Shown: piece after piece, positions 40,279 to 51,778 of the stretch
Numbering within the stretch: position 1 is the first letter of the stretch
How the letters are laid out: the number at the start of each line of letters is the position of its first letter
Assembly (NCBI RefSeq): GCF_030265065.1
Contig: NC_080408.1
Location: 40,512,501-40,576,500 of the forward strand
Length of the DNA: 64,000 bases
Direction: 5' to 3'
From: Corythoichthys intestinalis
Lineage: Eukaryota; Chordata; Actinopteri; Syngnathiformes; Syngnathidae
Translations under genes and position numbers: made by a program
The notes under the pieces: model-generated
What the model saw: only the letters and a program-made list of their open reading frames with translations
Database searches by the model: none
What the model was told of the DNA's origin: nothing

Positions 40279-41480
40279 GCACTACAATGGACTGTTCCAC
40301 GACGACGGAGACAGAGTATCAGTCGCTTAGCTTCATTTAGCGCCGTTTAGCATCGCTTAGCTCCGCTTAGCTGTTCGTTTGCTTCACTTAGCTCTCCCGC
40401 TGTTTTCACGCCACTAAGATCGCTATTTTTACAGCTCACTTGCTACTTTGCATGTCGGCTATCATTTATTTCGAACACATGAGCGAACGTGCTCGCCATG
40501 AGAGCCAAAGTGCAGTGAAGGACAAGTTCAGAACAGGCCTCTCATGCCTCTTTTAACTTTCTTCTTCTTCTTCACAACGAACATAAAATACACGACAGCA
40601 CACCCTGTGGCGAAACAATGTAGTACAGTTCCAATCAGTCATACAAAAACACTCAACAGCTGGTTAACAGCAAAAGCACGTCATGTTCGTCATATAAATA
40701 ATGATTTCTGGAGTTAATCCCTGCGATTGGCTGGCAACCAATTCAGGGTGTCCCCTGCCTACTGCCCGAAGTTAGCTGGGATAGGCTCCAGCACCTCCGT
40801 GACCCTCGTGAGGAATAAGCGGCATGGAAAATGAATGAATGAATGGAGTTAATCCCACATATTTCAGAATTAATATTATAGTATGTTGAGTAAATACTAC
40901 ATAATACAGAATAAGAATAGCTTTCAAATGACCCTCTTCATGACAAATATGATTGGCAGTGAATATTTATTATAATTATTTTACTACTATTCTATATAGT
41001 AGTATACTATAATAATATTGCTAGAATTTTTTCTTAAGAATTGTTTTGAATAATGTTGGAAAGGCAAAGTCAGTGTTGTGAATCTGTTTACTTTCTATTC
41101 TTTTGCACTAGTAAATGCTATCAGCATTTAACCTCATTGTTTATTTGTGATTAATTATTGTTATTTACATGATTATTTGTACTTTATTAAAGAATTTAAG
41201 TGTTCCAAAATGGTACTGTGAATAAATAAACGTCAACAAAAATGTCATTGCTAAATTAGTTTAAAAAAAAAAAAAAAAAGAAAAAGAAAATTATTAGATT
41301 AGTCGACTAATCGTAAAACTAGTCGGCTGACTAATCAGGAGAAAATTTGTCGTTTAGGATAGCCCTAGTGTACCGGAACATATTTACTTCACACCCTTCT
41401 CACCTGTTTAACCCCAGACCCAAGAGGTGGGCCCCTGGATATGTTCGCCTTAGCCCCCAAAATTGCCAAGTCCGCCACTG
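39983..41480. mobile_element. hAT-type element with perfect 8-bp duplication
   Basis: The outer ends are CATAAGCGGATC and GTCCGCCACTG, which are imperfect complements. They are flanked by AGTATACC at 39975-39982 and 41481-41488. Inside are a 26-bp C run with CA repeats (about 40240-40278), a SINE-type tail (40722-40848) and, near 41288-41368, what looks like the end of another repeat (GATTAGTCGACTAATCG). No transposase was found. Confidence 0.85.
40722..40848 (+). repeat. SINE-type 3' half with ATGA tail
   Basis: Contains GCGATTGGCTGGCAACCAAT, CAGGGTGTCCCC, GCTGGGATAGGCTCCAGCAC and GAATAAGCGGCATGG, then AATGAATGAATG. This is a very common teleost interspersed repeat. It lacks the tRNA-like head and lies inside the 39983-41480 element, so it inserted later or was carried with it. 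Confidence 0.85.
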
Positions 41481-41881
41481 AGTATACCTTTACAGCTTGA
41501 CAAAGGAAAGAGTGTGAGCGCCCCTTGTTGGTTGGTGTGTAACCTGTTCCCTGCGGTCCTGCAGGCATTTTCCCAAGGTCCTAGCGCCTTTTAAGTTTCA
41601 CTATGTTATATTTTCAACATGCTGAGCTCTTGTTCACACAACACACATTGTGCGTTATATGAAGCTAAGTAGCTTATGATACACAAACGGAGGTAAATAA
41701 TTTTCCGGCCAGTGCAACCAAATAGGCTTAACAAATAACATTACCGTACCCTATCATGCTCAAAAAGCGAGTCGAATGTTTTGAAAGTAAAACATTGTTA
41801 AGTTACACACGGAAGATGAAGAGATGGCATAGTTGCATAGCTTGCATTTCGCAATAAGTTTTTACTTGGCCTACATCTCCG

Positions 41882-41912
41882 TCTCGCGAGACCTTGCCGT
41901 TGCCATGGAAGC
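41882..41912 (+). promoter_or_regulatory. ccdc13: ccdc13 promoter motifs: TCTCGCGAGA and X-box-like site
   Basis: TCTCGCGAGA at 41882-41891 is the palindromic motif of CpG promoters bound by BANP. GTTGCCATGGAAGC at 41899-41912 matches the RFX X-box layout (GTTGCC, two bases, GGNAAC) except for one base in the right half-site. It overlaps the predicted ATG. RFX sites mark ciliary genes, which fits ccdc13. Confidence 0.6.
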
Positions 41913-44900
41913 AGAGGTCGCGGTCCTGACCAATATACAAAAACGTTGTAAACTAAGGAGAAAGTTCAAATTATGGCAGGTGAGTGAATCATACACATAT
42001 AACTTGCACAGTTAAATCGTGTCAATGAAGGAAACGTAACACAGTGTGAGAGGTATTCATTTCACAAGATTTATTGACGTTGGTAACTGTGTCGTGCAAC
42101 TGCTTCACAAGAGAATATTTTGGCGCAGGTTGCTAACACTGCACATACATTGCTATTGTGATGTGTTAAAATGATTTATTATTTTGTAAAACTCTGTTGT
42201 GGTGTACCTTATATTTTGGATAGTGAGACAATAGAAAGATAAGTCAAAGTTATCTCCAAAATCTATAATTGAACTTTACTGATAATTTTGACTATGGAGC
42301 AGCACAGTGGAGTCACGTCTGCCTTACAGTTGAGGTTTCCGGTTTAAATCTTGCCTTCCTCTGTTTTTCTGTGGGCACTCTGACTTCCATCTACATTCCC
42401 TCAAAAGATGGAATAGGCCTGCTAAGGTCAGGTGTGAATGGTTGTTTATATGCGCACTGTAATTCACTTCACCTGTCCCCCAGTCTCCATCGCTTCCATG
42501 ACCTTAATTGAAGCAGTATAGATAATGGAGAGATGAGAATTTTCATGTAAAATACACTGAACAAAAATATAAATGCATCACTTTTTTGCTCCCATATTTC
42601 ACCAGATAACCTAAAAAATCAACAACAACAAAAACACATCCACAAAATAACTTTCTCTCAATATTGTTCTCAAATCTAAATCTGTGATAGTGAGCACTTC
42701 ACCTCTGCTGAGATAATCCATCCCACCTCACGTGTGTCATCTCAGGATGCTGACTGAACAGCATGATTATTGCACAGGTGTTCCTTAGACTGACCACTCT
42801 GAAATGTTCCATTGTATCACACAGCACTAAGCTACATGTCGCAGGTTTTAAGGCTGTGCGCATTTAGTAGTACACCCAACCAGCTCACGACCACAGACCA
42901 CATGTAATCACACCAGCCCTGGGTCACCACATCCAGCATGTTCACCTCCAAGATCATGTGAGACCAGCCACCTGGACAGCTGCTGAAACAGTTGGTTTAC
43001 ATAACCAAAGAATTTCTGCACAAACTATCAGAAACCATTCAGAAACCATCGCAAAGGAAGCTCATCTGCATGCTCGTCATCCTCATTAGGGTCTTGACCT
43101 GACTCCAGTTCATCATCCTATCATATCATTGTAACTGACTTGAGTGGGCTAATGTTTACATCGGATCAAATGGCATCTGGTCCGTTGGAGAGAGAAGGTC
43201 TTCATGGATGTATCCCGGTTTCCTGTTCAGGGTAGATGGCAGACAGCGTGTTCGGCATTGTGTGGGTGCGTAGTTATCTGATGTCAGTGTTGTGGATCAA
43301 ATGGCTGACGGTGGCGGCGTGGTTATGGTATGGGCAGGTGTATGTTATGGATGAAGAACACATGTGCACAGGATGCTGAGGCCTGTTATTGTGCCTTAAA
43401 TCCAAGAGCATACCTTATTTTGCAGCATGATAATGAACAGCCCCATGTTGGAAGGATCTTTACTAGGGGTGTGACAAAATATCGAAATGGTGATATATCG
43501 TGATTAAGGGTGTAACGGTACATGTATTTGTATTGAACCGTTTCGGTTCGGGGTCCTCGGTTCGGAACGGAGGCGTACCGAACGAGTTTCTAACGTAATG
43601 TAAGTTTGTAACCCTTACTTTTCGAGGCTGTGAGTTGATCAGGTTACAGTTTCTTTGTATAGATTATATTTACTCCGTCTTCTCTACTATAATGAGGACC
43701 AACACGGTAGGACAGTAAAGAAACGTCAATGGCGCGACACCGTGGCCGCCGCGAGAACCCAGTGAAACGCGGGCGTTAAAGTCAATCAGCCAATGCACAC
43801 CAGTCGCAGTGCGGCCGCGTGTTAGACGCGTCCCAGAAGCGGCTCAACACGATGCACGAGAACGGCAGAGTTGATTATTTGACGCGAGACGCGGCCCTCC
43901 TGCGTCAATACTACAACCAGTAGCTAGGATCGGACCGGAAGTCACTCGTGTAATAATACGGTGGATCCGGTCGATTTACAAACTAATATGCAATCGTAAC
44001 CTACTTTTTGAGTCCATCAGATCTCTTGAGTGGTAGATCGGGGCACAGTTGACTTGTCTTCGTTGATTTACTGCTGTCTTCTATGCTATAATAATTACCA
44101 ACACGGCACCGTGTTCAATACAAAATCCTCCTACCACAACAAAACAAGTAGGAACTAATATTCACATAGGAACTAAAGTTATGCAACATAAAATATACAA
44201 TATACTGTAAATGAATACTACATCACATTTGTAAAATATAAACACATAATAAAATAATAGCCCATTTAAATAAAATAAATTGAAATGAGCTAAAATACCT
44301 GTAATTAAATAATAAAAATAATACACACATCCTGCTTACACAATTAAATGTATTAATTTCTGTGTGGCGCTTTACCTTGAGAACATCCACCAATGAAAGG
44401 CTGAAAGGCAAATTGTTGTTGGATTATCTTTAAATACCTGCTACTTTTTGAGCAGAATTCTAGCTTTGTATAGGTTAATGTTCCTATTGTTGAAAGCACA
44501 AAAGTGTGTAAAAAACAACTAGCACATTTATATTTTGCATTTTGTTTTCTTACTATACCGAAAATGAACCGAACCGTGACCTCAAAACCAAGGTACGTAC
44601 CGAACCAAGATTTTTGTGTACCGTTACACCCCTAATCGTGATACATTGTATCCCAAAAGGTTATCGATATGCTCCTGCCAAGAATCGAGATATCGTTTTA
44701 AAAAGGTGTCAATGTCTAAAAAAATACAAATGAACCAACAAGTTGCTACCACAAACTTCCTCCATAATAGTGTCTCAGTTAACTCTAAGGCTACATTGAC
44801 GGCTCTCGATGCGCAATCCATTTAGACTGGGAACGTTCGTTCATTCGAAAACAGAGCATTCAGTCATTCTGTCCGATTTTCAGGGCATTTACAGGTCACT

Positions 44901-47900
44901 TGCTGTTCATTTTAGGGCATTTACGGGTCATTTTCTGTTGAGTTTGCGTCACTGCGTATTCATTTGGGTGATTCCCTGGTCATTTCCTGTTCTGTAACTC
45001 AAAATAAACAGGAAGAGACCCATAAAATACCCCCAGATCAACAGGAAGTAACTGAAAATAAACAGGTAAATGACCTTAAATGGCCCAAAATTACCTCATT
45101 GCCTGGCATTGGCTGGCACTACCAGCCATAGACGTTCAATCCGTTTGAAGTGGGAGGGACCCTCCCACTTCAAATGGATTGGACCCTCCCACTTCAAATG
45201 GATTGGACGTCTACTAATAATAAACTCATTCCAATTCACAGCAGAAGCTTGTTTTTTTGTTTATTAGTTGTTTGTAGAATATCCTAGAATAATTTTCTGA
45301 CCAATTTATCGATAATTGTTGTATCGCCATGTCGTCAAATAATCGTTATCGTGAGCTTTGTATCGCAAATCGTATCGTATCGTGAGGTACCAAGAGGTTC
45401 CCACTCCTAATCTGTACATAATTCTTCGAAGGTTTAAACACACCAGTTCTTGCATTGCCAGCTTAGTTACCATGCATGTCACCCATTGTGCATTTTTGGG
45501 TTGCACTGTATCGGCATATACGACTGTGTGTTTTCATTCCTGCCAATATCCAGGAACTTTTTACAGCCATTGAAGAGGAGTGGAAAAAGGTTCCAGACGC
45601 TTGACAACCTGATCAACTCTATGAAAAGGACATGTGTTGCACTACCTGAGAAACACTGTGGCTACACCAAATAATAATTAGTTATCTGAGTCGCCAGAAC
45701 CCTCCAATAAAACAAAACAGCATGTTTCAGAGTGTCCTTTTAAAGTGGGCAGTCTAAGTCACATCTGTGTAATAATCATGTCTAATCAGACTCTTGATAT
45801 GGCATATGTGAGGTGGGATGGATTATCTCAGTGAAGGAGAAGTACTCATTATTACAGTTTTAGAACAATAATTGAGAGAAATATTTATTGTGTGTATGTT
45901 GAAAATGTTTTAGAACTTTGAGTTTATCTCATGAAAAATGGGAGCAAAAAAATGTGTTGTATATATATGCTTGGACAGTATGTATGAGATACTTATATTG
46001 AAGAGGTTTTATGACAAAATGTTTTATTTACAGTGCCTTGCAAAAGTATTCGGCCCCCTTGAACCTTGCAACCTTTCGCCACATTTCAGGCTTCAAACAT
46101 AAAGATATAAAATTTTAATTTTTTGTCAAGAATCAACAACAAGTGGGACACAATCGTGAAGTGGCACAAAATTTATTGGATAATTTAAACTTTTTTAACA
46201 AAAAAAAAACTGAAAAGTGGGGCGTGCAATATTATTCGGCCCCCTTGCGTTAATACTTTGTTACAGCTGCAAGTCGCTTGGGGTATGTTTCTATCAGTTT
46301 TGCACATCGAGAGACTGACATTCTTGCCCATTCTTCCTTGCAAAACAGCTCGAGCTCAGTGAGGTTGGATGGAGAGTGTTTGTGAACAGCAGTCTTCAGC
46401 TCTTTCCACAGATTCTCGATTGGATTCAGGTCTGGACTTTGACTTGGCCATTCTAACACCTGGATACGTTTATTTTTGAACCATTCCATTGTAGATTTGG
46501 CTTTATGTTTTGGATCATTGTCCTGTTGCAAGATAAATCTCCGTCCCAGTCTCAGGTCTTGTGCAGATACCAACAGGTGTTCTTCCAGAATGTTCCTGTA
46601 TTTGGCTGCATCCATCTTCCCGTCAATTTTAACCATCTTCCCTGTCCCTGCTGAAGAAAAGCAGGCCCAAACCATGATGCTGCCACCACCATGTTTGACA
46701 GTGGGGATGGTGTGTTCAGGGTGATGAGCTGTGTTGCTTTTACGCCAAACATATCGTTTTGCATTGTGGCCAAAAAGTTCAATTTTGGTTTCATCTGACC
46801 AGAGCACCTTCTTCCACATGTTTGGCGTGTCTGCCAGGTGGCTTGTGGCAAACTTTAAACGAGACTTTTTATGGATATCTTTGAGAAATGGCTTTCTTCT
46901 TGCCACTCTTCCATAAAGGCCAGATTTGTGCAGTGTACGACTGATTGTTGTCCTATGGACAGACTCTCCCACCTCAGCTGTAGATCTCTGCAGTTCACCC
47001 AGAGTGATCATGGGCCTCTTGGCTGCATCTCTGATCAGTTTTCTCCTTGTTTGAGAAGAAAGTTTGGAAGGACGGCCGGGTCTTGGTCGATTTGCAGTGG
47101 TCTGATGCTCCTTCCATTTCAATATGATGGCTTGCACAGTGCTCCTTGAGATGTTTAAAGCTTGGGAAATCTTTTTGTATCCAAATCCGGCTTTAAACTT
47201 CTCCACAACAGTATCTCGGACCTGCCTGGTGTGTTCCTTGGCATAATGCTCTCTGCACTTTAAACAGAACCCTGAGACTATCACAGAGCAGGTGCATTTA
47301 TACGGAGACTTGATTACACATAGGTGGATTCTATTTATCATCATCGGTCATTTAGGACAACATTGGACCATTCAGAGATCCTCACTGAACTTCTGGAGTG
47401 AGTTTGCTGCACTGAAAGTAAAAGGGCCGAATAATATTGCACGCCCCACTTTTCAGTTTTTTATTTGTTAAAAAAGTTTAAGTTATCCAATAAATGTTGT
47501 TCCACTTCTCGATTGTGTCCCACTTGTTGTTGATTCTTGACAAAAAAAATTAAATTTCATATCTTTATGTTTGAAGCCTGAAATGTGGCGAAAGGTTGCA
47601 AGATTCAAGGGGGCCGAATACTTTGGCAAGGCACTGTATTTGTTTTTATAAAAAGGGAAATCCGGCATGCAACGTACAACGCATGGAAAATACACTATTG
47701 TTTAAGTTGTTAAAAACATTCAGAACAAGATTCAATATCCGTATAAAACCACCTAATATGTGTTATATTACCATCGTTTCTCTTTTCAACAGAAGCATCA
47801 CATATCTTGGAATATAGCGATGTGATGGACAATAACCTTGAGGTAAACGATGAAGAGCATGGGGAGAACATGAAAGATGAGTTTCTCAGCGAGCATTTGG

Positions 47901-49959
47901 ACTTAATCAACCAAAGCCCTGAAATCAGCCAAAGCCCTCAACCAGATCAAATTGGCGACAGGTGAGTCTCATGTGTTAGCCCCCACCTACATAGCATCCG
48001 TCAACCTTTTGTTAATCTAGATTTGAACCAGACGGCCGTCAGATTTTGATGAACGAGATGAGGGAGCTGACGGATGTCAACGGTCGCCTCTTCAAACTAC
48101 TAAGCGAAAAAGATTTTGAAATCAAACGCATGAAGAAAAAATGGGAAGACGAGAAAGTGTTCCTCTTAGCTGGTACTGGCATTATTTTAGCATTAAGATG
48201 TTGATCATACGTATTAGAAAGCTTGTTGTGGCGTTTTAGGTGCATCCGGCATGTCAGGTGATGCAGCTGCAGTTAAGATAGTGGAGTTGTCCAAAAAGAA
48301 CCGAGAACTGACTGCCGAAGTGGAGCAAGAGAGAACAAAGTCCAAACAAAAGAGCAATAGAATTAAAGTACTTGAGAATGATGTAAGTACATTGTGTAAT
48401 TAACATTATGACAATAATCTAATTAGTCCCTTATATTGCTACAGCTACAAACTGCTCAGCAGTCACTACCAGGGCAAATGTTTGACCGTAGTTTGCAGAA
48501 GCAAAACTTCTCTAAAGAGGTACGTTTACTTGTATGAGTACCACGTCACATGAAGTGGAACTGTTTATTTCGCCTTGTCAGTGTTTCATTTTGATGACTG
48601 TCATTAACTTCCAATTTAGGAGTGCTTATATCTGTTTGACTCTTCCTCTATTTTCGAGATTATACTGTAGTTTTCACATGGCCTTATTGAGTGTTTAATC
48701 ATGTCCTCCTAATCAGCACATATCATTGTCTGTGAAAATAGGAAAATCCAGTGGTCAAGTCTCTGAAAGACAAATTATCTGCTACCCAGCTTAAAGCCAC
48801 AGAGTATCGCAACCAAGTTCAGTCTCTCAAGCAGGAGTTAAAAATCGCCCACAAGGTGTAAAACATCTCATTTATTGTTGTCTATCTATATACTCCTTAC
48901 ACACATTTTGACACATTCAAACTTGTTTTTAATGTCGTATATGGCAGGTTCTCACAAGTGAGTTTGGAGTAGACGTCAGCGTTCAGCAGTTACTTAGATG
49001 TGCTGGGACCGTTAGAGGACGTGCACAACAGATTCTGGCTCTTCAATCAAGGGTAAGGTGGAAATTACGTTGACCAGTTATTTTTAAGGTCTGCGTTTTT
49101 GGTAATTTATGTACTTTTCAAAATGATCCTTTTTATCATTAATTGATGTACTCTGCTGGAATGTCACTTGACGAACTCCAAGCCAGCGGTGTCCAACTTT
49201 TCCAGAAGTGGCTGCAGTGGGTGCAAACTACCTGGCCCTACAAAAGTAGGTGATTCTAAACTAAGCTGTGTGTGAGACAGGTGCGTGACTTGGAGCAGCA
49301 ACTGAGGTCACCTCTAGCAACTGTTTTGAATGTGTATGAAGAACAACGTTCGAGAAATTCCCGTATAAATCAAGGCCGTAATGCTGGCTACAGCCGCAGT
49401 GCCGACAAGGAGAAAAAGGAGGCTTTTCAAGTGAGTTATGATGATTTTTTTCAGCTTTAATGGAATTGGTCTAACGCTCTGCTCTATTGTTAGAGACTCT
49501 CGGAAAACAACGAAGCCTTGCAGAGAGACTGCAATCAAGTGAAGAAAGAGCTGGAAGCTTCCAAAGCCAGGAACAAATGTCTAACTTCTGACATGAAAAC
49601 GCTCAAGTCTCAGATTTCCTCCCTGTTAATTAAGAGCAAACACGATGACGAGCTGATTGATGCTATACTGGTGAGAGTAAACGCATCAACTGTGACCAAA
49701 AATATAAAATAATGCTCCTTTTCTGATCCTCCAACGGTAGAAGGAAAAAAGTCGCATGCTGGAGATGTTGAATCAGCTCACCAGTCAGAACATGACCAGC
49801 CAACTAAACTCAGGACAGTCACTGAGCAGCGAGCTCGCTGAACAGAAGATGCTCATTCAGAACTTATACCAAGTGATCGCTGATAAAGAAAGCACCATTA
49901 AGGAATTAGAGGACAAAATCAAGAAGTTCTCCAATGATCAGGCCACTACTGACAAATAA
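41905..49959 (+). CDS. ccdc13: Coiled-coil domain-containing protein 13-like, copy 1
   Basis: CCDC13 is a centriolar-satellite protein needed for ciliogenesis. The first exon is 41905-41979, encoding a start that ends LRRKFKLWQ. Nine further exons all join in phase: 47793-47961, 48021-48172, 48240-48382, 48445-48519, 48742-48855, 48948-49052, 49281-49430, 49494-49670 and 49741-49959. They encode about 433 residues of coiled coil ending in TAA. From memory, family blocks are [57 protein letters not shown] and [11 protein letters not shown]. Exon 1 ends in phase 0 but the 47793 exon needs one leftover base, so an exon between them is missing or unseen; Met at 47825 is an alternative start. The protein ends well before the mammalian C-terminus (about 715 residues), so it is shortened. 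Confidence 0.85.
42291..42540 (+). repeat. Old tRNA-headed SINE copy
   Basis: A diverged copy of the common fish repeat whose 3' half is at 40722-40848. It starts GAGCAGCACAGTGGAGTCAC and contains TCAGGTGTGAATGGTTGTTT and CCATGACCTTAATTGAAGCA. It lies in intron 1 of ccdc13 copy 1. Confidence 0.55.
43464..45409. mobile_element. hAT element, middle layer of the nest
   Basis: Termini TAGGGGTGTGACAAAATATC and GTTCCCACTCCTA, with target copies ATCTTTAC (43456-43463) and ATCTGTAC (45410-45417), a 7 of 8 match. It is rich in ATCGATA-type strings (ATATATCGTGAT, TATCGATAATTG). It contains the inner hAT at 43505-44634 and a small palindromic repeat at 45131-45211. Confidence 0.9.
43505..44634. mobile_element. 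hAT element, innermost layer of the nest
   Basis: Termini TAAGGGTGTAACGGTAC and GTACCGTTACACCCCTA form an almost perfect inverted pair. The 8-bp duplication ATCGTGAT is exact at 43497-43504 and 44635-44642. Sub-terminal GGTTCGG-type motifs are repeated. It has no transposase and is 1130 bp long. Confidence 0.95.
46031..47636 (-). mobile_element. Tc1-like transposon, family D, copy 2, nearly intact
   Basis: Flanked by TA, with ends CAGTGCCTTGCAAAAGTATT and the complement. It lies in the first intron of ccdc13 copy 1. It looks over 95% identical by eye to 21700-23328, so the family was active fairly recently. It holds the longest transposase frame in the window. Confidence 0.95.
46250..47344 (-). 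CDS. Tc1 DD34E transposase (family D)
   Basis: A 364-codon frame encodes a cut-and-paste transposase that binds the element's inverted ends and inserts at TA. The paired helix-turn-helix region is at about residues 40-110 ([28 protein letters not shown]). The catalytic triad is D184 (LWSDETK), D275 (QQDNDPKH) and E310 (LNPIENLW), with exactly 34 residues between the last two. Two defects show against copy 1. A 4-base loss just after the usual ATG (47242-47244) puts that ATG out of frame, so this frame starts further upstream in non-native sequence. An in-frame loss of about 7 codons removes most of the AAKGGA-type tail. It is probably not functional. Confidence 0.9.
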   Translation of the reverse strand: MMINRIHLCVIKSPYKCTCSVIVSGFCLKCREHYAKEHTRQVRDTVVEKFKAGFGYKKISQALNISRSTVQAIILKWKEHQTTANRPRPGRPSKLSSQTRRKLIRDAAKRPMITLGELQRSTAEVGESVHRTTISRTLHKSGLYGRVARRKPFLKDIHKKSRLKFATSHLADTPNMWKKVLWSDETKIELFGHNAKRYVWRKSNTAHHPEHTIPTVKHGGGSIMVWACFSSAGTGKMVKIDGKMDAAKYRNILEEHLLVSAQDLRLGRRFILQQDNDPKHKAKSTMEWFKNKRIQVLEWPSQSPDLNPIENLWKELKTAVHKHSPSNLTELELFCKEEWARMSVSRCAKLIETYPKRLAAVTKY

Positions 49960-50091
49960 TGTTGAAAAATTTGTTGGGGAAAAAAAGATATCAGATGTCA
50001 ATACACTATTTCATGTAATAGCTTATATCAGTGCTGGTATTAGACATTTCAGGCCTCGAGTGTTTCACTTATACAAGCCAAACACACCTGA

Positions 50092-51683
50092 GTGTGCAAT
50101 GTCCACTTGTTACTTGTGTTTTTGGGAGTTTTGTCGCCCTCTGCTGGCGCTTTGGTGCGACTGATTTTATGGGCTTTAGCACCCATGAGCATTGTGTAAT
50201 TATAGATGTCAACAATGGCGGGCTACTAGTTTATTTTTTGATTGAAAATTTTACAAAGTTTATTAAAATGAAAACTTTAAGAGGGGTTTTAATATAAAAT
50301 TTCTATAACTTGTACTAACATTCATGTTTTAAGAACTACAAGTCTTTCTATCCATGGATCGCTTTAACAGAATGTTAATAATGTTAATGCCATCTTGTTG
50401 ATTTATTGTTATAATAATACAGTACTTATGTACCGTATGTTGAATGAATATATCCATCTTGTGTCTTATCGTATATTGAATGTATATATCCATCTTGTGT
50501 CTTATCTTTCCATTCCAACAATAATTTACAGAAAAATATGGCATATTTTTTAGATCAGGGGTCATGAATTAAAAATCCTCTGGGTCCGAAATGAAAAAAT
50601 TACAACAATCTTGGGTCCGGAAATATTTTTAATGCTTCTTTTTTTTCCCAAAAATACAAACCGATTTTTACGTGGCCATGCTGATAATTACAACATTCAA
50701 AAATGTAAATAAAATATAAAAGGTGCATAAAACTAAAAAAGTGCTTTCATTGAATCATTAAATAGCAATAGCATGTTCAAGGCTTTTTTTTTAAATTGTG
50801 GATGCTGACAGGGGGATTTGCTTTATTTTTTGACAGACCTCTTCTTTTTGCTTTCCATCAACAAAGTTTCAGCAACTACACTCATACAATCTTTGACAAT
50901 CGGTGCGTCACTGAAATACTTTTTGTTTTGACCCAATATCCACGCTATTCTGAGGGAGAATTCATTTGCGTGTTGCTGTGCAGTGAATAAATGAACCATG
51001 AGCCTTGAGGTGCGATCATATTGAGCCCTTAATTCTGCTATTTTTTTGAGAACGGATGGCAGAGTTCAAAGGGAAACTTTGCAAAAAAAGCTGCGTGCTT
51101 CGTCTCATAGTACCTTTTCAAATTGCTGCTTTTTACAAGCAGCTACCGTCTCTGAATGAGTCTCAGATGAGCCATAGCGGTCTTGTGCTGCCGCCAGGTA
51201 AAATGAAGAAAAATGTGTTGGTCCACTCCTCCTTAAACACTCTGTTTTCTGCATCAATCTTGCGTAGTTTTGAGCACGCCATTTGCTGTACCTTCTCGCC
51301 TATTCCTCCAACTTCATTCGGCTCAGTTTTTGGCTGTCACTCCGCGTAGTCTGGAAAGCGAGTTTGAGACATGCTGTTCTAAAAATAACTTTCAAATGCT
51401 TCACTCCCATTGGCTGGCTCACGCGCGTCACCGCTTAGGTTTTTGTTTGTTGCCCGCCTCCACTCTGCAAACCCGCAGAAAAAAAAAAGATTTTTGTTGT
51501 TACAACGTGTATTAGTCCGGACAGCTTGAGATCCGGTCCAGACGGCTTGGGGGTGCGGAAACAGATGAGGTCCGCGGTTCCGTGACCTCTGTTATTGATG
51601 GTTTGAATTGCGATTAATTACGATTAAATAATTTTTAATCTGTAATTAATTCGATTAAAAATTTTAATCGTTTGTCAGACCTA
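50092..51683. mobile_element. hAT MITE, family G, copy 1, split by another hAT
   Basis: The body 50092-50555 and 51592-51683 matches the complete copy at 58018-58639 in reverse orientation. Shared strings include CAATGGCGGGCTACTAGTTT, TCTTTCTATCCATGGATCG and GGTTTGAATTGCGATTAATT. The 5' end is truncated. The right end (TTTGTCAGACCTA) runs into an AT microsatellite. Confidence 0.85.
50556..51591. mobile_element. hAT-type element inserted in MITE family G
   Basis: Inverted ends CAGGGGTCATGAA and TTCCGTGACCTCTG. The 8-bp flanks are TTTTAGAT and TTATTGAT (6 of 8). Removing it restores the MITE sequence across the break. The interior has no recognisable transposase. The right part contains CCCATTGGCTGGCTCACGCG. 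Confidence 0.8.

Positions 51684-51778
<95 letters not shown>
51684..51778. repeat. (TA)n microsatellite
   Basis: About 95 bp of almost pure TA dinucleotides, with TATG interruptions near 51704 and 51718. It is bounded by a MITE end on the left and a Tc1 fragment on the right. Confidence 0.95.

Larger units (their letters stand above)
42555..45980 (+). mobile_element. Tc1-like transposon, family F, outermost layer of a nest
   Basis: The left end CACTGAACAAAAATATAAAT follows TA. The right part ends around GGGAGCAAAAAAATGTGTTG and CAGTA. Transposase remnants on the plus strand match a widespread fish family, for example the DNA encoding the region around CGTCATCCTCATTAGGGTCT and, at the far end, CCAATATCCAGGAAC. 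It is split at 43464-45409 by a hAT element and has an internal loss near 42860, so it is long dead. Confidence 0.85.

Noticed and set aside
41905-47827. Direct splicing of ccdc13 exon 1 to the 47793 exon as the normal transcript
   Set aside because: The phases do not match; the joined frame hits a stop within 11 codons.
51684-51778. CRISPR-like or regulatory repeat array
   Set aside because: It is a simple TA microsatellite with no spacers.
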